Positions 7,301 to 9,161 of a stretch of 9,161 nucleotides of DNA are shown one piece after another. Numbering within the stretch: position 1 is the stretch's first letter; each line of letters starts with the position of its first letter. Origin of the DNA: Oscillospiraceae bacterium (lineage in GTDB: Bacteria > Bacillota_A > Clostridia > Oscillospirales > Ruminococcaceae); assembly GCA_017414145.1 (NCBI GenBank), contig JAFPQL010000098.1, positions 1 through 9,161 of the forward strand, in the 5' to 3' direction. Below the pieces are notes generated by a model, which was given only the letters and a program-made list of their open reading frames with translations, had not been told where the DNA came from and did not search any database. A program made the translations under genes and the position numbers.

Positions 7301-9161
7301 CGCGCTGTCCGTCCGAGGTAAAGTTCAGGGTCTTGGAGAGGCAGCGGTCCTGCTTGTCATAGGTGAAGGTTTCCGTCTCGCCCGCACCGTTGACCGCAGA
7401 GATGACATTGCCGTTTTTATCATAGGTGAGATTCAGGTATTCGCCGATGTCATCCGTGACAGATTTCAGCTTGCCGTTTGCCGTATAGTCATATGCGGTC
7501 ACAAAGCCGCCCGCATCCGTCACGGAGGCAACTGCCCCCTTGCGGTTGTACGAAGCGCGCAGTGCCACGGTATCGCCGAGCTTGACCGAGGTGACCGCAC
7601 CGCCGGTCTGATAACCGGTTTCGATGACATAGCCCTCGGCATCCGTCCGTGTCAGCTCTCTGCCGTTTGCGTCATAGGTGAACTCGGTGACATTGCCCTC
7701 AGCATCCGTCCGGCGGATCTCGTGATTGTTTTCGTCATAGAGGCTCGTCACGGTATTGCCGTTCGCGTCTGTTCTGGAAATGACATTGCCGCCGGCATCG
7801 TAGACCAGTCTGGTCACGCCGCCGTTGCGGTCCGTGATGATCTCCTCCTGTCCGTCAACATCCAGTTCAAAGGTCTGTTCGTTGCCGTTCGCGTCCACAA
7901 CCTTGACCAGTCTGCCGTTTTCGTCGTACTCATTTCTGCCGACCGGCACGCCGTCCGGATTGATGAGCTCGGTCAGGTAGTGATTCTGATAGACGAAGCG
8001 GACCTGACTGCCGCTGACATCCGTGACCGCGCACAGATCGCCGAAGACATCGTATTCATAGGACACGGACTGTCCGAAGCTGTTCTGTACCTTTGTGATT
8101 CTGCCGGCGCCGTCGTACTGATAAGTGATCGAGCAGCCGTTCGAGGCGGTGATGCCGTCCTTGCGGAACCAGATCGTATCGCCGTCCGCGGTGGTCAGAC
8201 TCATCAGGCCGGAGGAAGCGTCGATGCGGTACTGTGTGCCGTCGGCGGTGGTATAGAGGAACTGCCGCGGGTTGAAGGATTCCAGCTCAAAGGTCATCAG
8301 CGTGTCGTCGAGGAAGAGCAGATCATTCGGGTCCAGATCGAGCGGAACCAGCGTGGAGCCGGTATCGCCGCAGGGCACATAGGATACGCTGACGCCGTAC
8401 TGGATCGGGAAGAATGCCTGCTTCTCCGGCGAGATGCACATTCTGAATTCTTCCGAAGTGCCGTTGCCGAGATCGACCGTGATGCGGTGACTCTTCGTCT
8501 CGGTGAGCGAATAACTTGCGATGAACGAACTGCGCGTCGCTTCCTCTGTCCAGTTCTTGCTCTGATTCGTGTTGATGCTCAGCTTCACATTGTCATAGGT
8601 CATCGCCCAGCCGTAGCCGAACTCGCCCTGCGTGCGCCTGTTCCGGCTGTCGTAGGTGCGCAGCACCGTCACAGGAATGCCGTTCAGGCGGAAGTCCAGA
8701 TCGCGGAAGCTCAGGGAAAAGACGCCGGACTGCATATTGTTCATCACCTGAACCGTCACGGTATCCGACGCCGTGTACTGCTCGCCGTATACGGTCAGAC
8801 GGAGCGTATAGAAGCCGTTTTCCGTCACAGTGGTGTCAAACGAGCCGGTGAGATCCGACGCGTCCTCGCGCAGGGAGCCGCTGTCGCACAGGACATAGCG
8901 GTCCGTGCCGACAGGCGCATACTCAATCTTGTAGCGTGTGAACTTTTCCGGTGTGACGGTCGCGTAGACCCGTTCCTTCCAGGTCATCCGCTCGTCATCC
9001 TCCGGCGTGACGATGGTGCAGGCGGCATCCTCCGTCAGCTCCTGACGCCCGTGCGAAATCCGCACATCGGAAACCTGCCGCACGGAAACCTCATCCCGCA
9101 CCGCCGCAATCACCACGGTGTAGTCGCCGTCGTCCATGCCGTCGGAGCGGACAGTCGCGGA
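4377..9161 (-). CDS. Giant RHS/YD-repeat surface protein with C-terminal AHH-like nuclease toxin (5' end outside window)
   Basis: The reading frame is open to the right edge, eight codons beyond the first in-window Met at 9137, so the true start, and any signal peptide or anchor, is missing. Numbering from that Met gives 1586 residues. Residues 1-135 look like beta-sandwich modules. About 139-190 (FSLSFRDLDF, IPVTVLRTYDSRNRR, GEFGYGWAMTYD) is the usual RHS entry region. About 41 YD repeats fill 337-1205. The conserved RHS core end follows, with DGHGSVRML, YDAWGN, GEAYDAATELYYLRARYMD and YLYAQANPVKYIDPSG, Asp1351 being in the DPxG autocleavage-type motif. RHS shells encapsulate and release the tip after it. 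The 231-residue tip holds a hydrophobic helix (about 1394-1420) and an AHH-like nuclease. The likely role is contact-dependent killing, comparable to WapA-type proteins of Firmicutes. The export route cannot be seen here. Confidence 0.95.
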   Translation of the reverse strand, partial: SATVRSDGMDDGDYTVVIAAVRDEVSVRQVSDVRISHGRQELTEDAACTIVTPEDDERMTWKERVYATVTPEKFTRYKIEYAPVGTDRYVLCDSGSLREDASDLTGSFDTTVTENGFYTLRLTVYGEQYTASDTVTVQVMNNMQSGVFSLSFRDLDFRLNGIPVTVLRTYDSRNRRTQGEFGYGWAMTYDNVKLSINTNQSKNWTEEATRSSFIASYSLTETKSHRITVDLGNGTSEEFRMCISPEKQAFFPIQYGVSVSYVPCGDTGSTLVPLDLDPNDLLFLDDTLMTFELESFNPRQFLYTTADGTQYRIDASSGLMSLTTADGDTIWFRKDGITASNGCSITYQYDGAGRITKVQNSFGQSVSYEYDVFGDLCAVTDVSGSQVRFVYQNHYLTELINPDGVPVGRNEYDENGRLVKVVDANGNEQTFELDVDGQEEIITDRNGGVTRLVYDAGGNVISRTDANGNTVTSLYDENNHEIRRTDAEGNVTEFTYDANGRELTRTDAEGYVIETGYQTGGAVTSVKLGDTVALRASYNRKGAVASVTDAGGFVTAYDYTANGKLKSVTDDIGEYLNLTYDKNGNVISAVNGAGETETFTYDKQDRCLSKTLNFTSDGQRVTATELYDYDESGRLIRITDSEGRVSSKEYNALGQLVSETDESGAQTRYTYDNLGNTIRIAYADGTAETFTYDNEGNNLTATDRYGRTVTMTYDKVGNLLTRTDADGSTVSYEYDKNYRLIAETDADGGVTAYTYDKAGRSTSVTAPDGGTTTYTYNELSLVESVTDENGGICRYTYDEAGNRSGITFPDGSSMHTAYDVRGRITAQTDQNGYVTAYTYDGADHLTAVTDALGGVTRYTYDEIGNLATVTDANGNTTAYAYDAFSRVVKTTDAAGNSSEKTYDESGNILTETDFGGKLTTYTYDAAGRLASRTTADGTVSYSYTASDCLAAVSTPAGTTRFTYDGSGGLTRIDYPDGTFAAYTYDGSGRIGAVQTPFGTTSYGYDAADRPVQITDQNGAGASYVYDKNGNRTEIRYTNGITVRYVYDKMNRLTAEKVLHQNGTVLEEYRYTLGKAGEILRIEEQSGRTVQYAYDKLYRVTDETVSLNGVSVRHDSYTYDKVGNRLTRTTGSSKTAYKYNALNQLVSENSTKYQYDKAGNLISVSGNGSASLYVYDAENRMVQATLQNGDRQITESYTYDYAGNRTAKIGSDGEIRYLNDPTGDLTQVLAEYDQNRNLLCAYIRGDQPVAQRRNNGYSFFLCDGHGSVRMLADAAGTVTDTYAYDAWGNLSDASGSTENSLRYCGEAYDAATELYYLRARYMDTGTGTFTSLDTYQGGLMQPESQHKYLYAQANPVKYIDPSGHMAAAVAVGGMMNSLLRSEDFQRCMATFHTLCAQLEAAFMTWLSANFVNIIATAMITCMVISAAHTIRQTVVSGSLSGTRSTALGDITAGDILIAQAIVIAAEELIELGKNYSGKVIHHIVAMKDRRAKPARDVLDKVGISVCATHVTSVLRRLCLTDLEPNLVEISALTHRAIHSLPVQSGYYEWVNVLITGTPHDTGIKLVDKLNVAGMLYFIKGIIKAADHFISPMALP
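4380..5072 (-). other. Variable toxin tip: hydrophobic helix plus AHH-like HNH/Endo VII nuclease
   Basis: This is the part of the RHS protein after the DPSGH boundary, residues 1356-1586. It starts with an Ala/Met-rich segment, then a long hydrophobic helix (about 1394-1420, ANFVNIIATAMITCMVISAA) that could aid membrane passage, and a second short hydrophobic stretch at 1446-1456. The nuclease-like part has HHIVA (His1472, His1473), then ARDVLDKVGI, a central segment with NLVEISALTH, HRAIHS (His1525, His1529) and YYEWVN (from Tyr1537). This order of HH, a helix ending in a GI turn, N-L-V, H-x-x-x-H and YY matches the AHH family of treble-clef nucleases found in polymorphic toxins. The residue before the histidine pair is Ile rather than the eponymous Ala. 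A DNase or RNase role is inferred. Confidence 0.78.
5523..8129 (-). repeat. Array of about 41 YD repeats within the RHS gene
   Basis: Successive units of about 21 residues (63 bases) follow the pattern Y-x-Y-D-x-x-G-N/R-L-x-x-x-T-D-x-x-G. At DNA level a TCATAGGT-type sequence recurs on the plus strand about every 63 bases. Most units are regular; a few are longer (for example those carrying TLNFTSDGQRVTA and VLHQNGTVLEE) or lack the aspartate (VIETGYQTGG, VRFVYQNHY). The units diverge at the base level, which points to an old array rather than a recent tandem duplication. In known RHS structures such repeats wind into a hollow beta-cage around the toxin. Confidence 0.93.

Noticed and set aside
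5523..8129. Regular 63-base periodicity as a possible CRISPR array
   Set aside because: The period comes from 21-residue YD protein repeats in an open frame. There is no constant repeat with unique spacers.

Overview
The window looks like a chromosomal segment from a cellulosome-producing, Gram-positive anaerobe of the Ruminococcus type (Oscillospiraceae/Clostridia). The basis is two secreted proteins with type I dockerin modules, strong AGGAGG-type ribosome binding sites, consensus sigma-A promoters, and a very large RHS/YD-repeat surface protein. The species is not fixed by the sequence. By eye the base composition is in the mid-50s %GC, which is on the high side for the rumen species R. 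flavefaciens.

All four protein genes I accept are on the minus strand, so the window reads from right to left. (1) From beyond the right edge down to 4377 runs the 3' part of a giant RHS protein. It has an N-terminal sandwich/RHS entry region, about 41 YD repeats, the conserved RHS core end with a DPSG motif, and a variable 231-residue tip with a hydrophobic helix and an AHH-like (HNH/Endo VII fold) nuclease. (2) Thirteen bases downstream is a 256-residue cytoplasmic protein of no family I recognise (3593-4363), which by position is the likely immunity partner. A 13-bp hairpin at 3509-3549 closes this unit. (3) A separately promoted gene (2162-3295) encodes a secreted BspA-type leucine-rich-repeat protein with a C-terminal dockerin, ended by a textbook intrinsic terminator. 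(4) The last gene starts at 1684 and runs off the left edge. It encodes a secreted esterase with a CE3-like SGNH domain, an internal dockerin and a second SGNH hydrolase domain.

The gap upstream of the esterase (1685-2095) is not empty. It holds a perfect-consensus promoter (TTGACA-17-TATAAT) whose transcript would meet a GC-rich hairpin with a U-tract about 130-160 nt later, still some 140 nt before the esterase start codon. A 16-codon open frame ends 8 nt before that hairpin. This layout suggests either transcription attenuation of the esterase or a small RNA.

Functionally the window joins two themes: extracellular plant-polysaccharide breakdown through dockerin-anchored esterases and adhesion-like proteins, and contact-dependent competition through an RHS toxin with its immunity gene. 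Nothing links them in one operon, because each unit has its own promoter or terminator.
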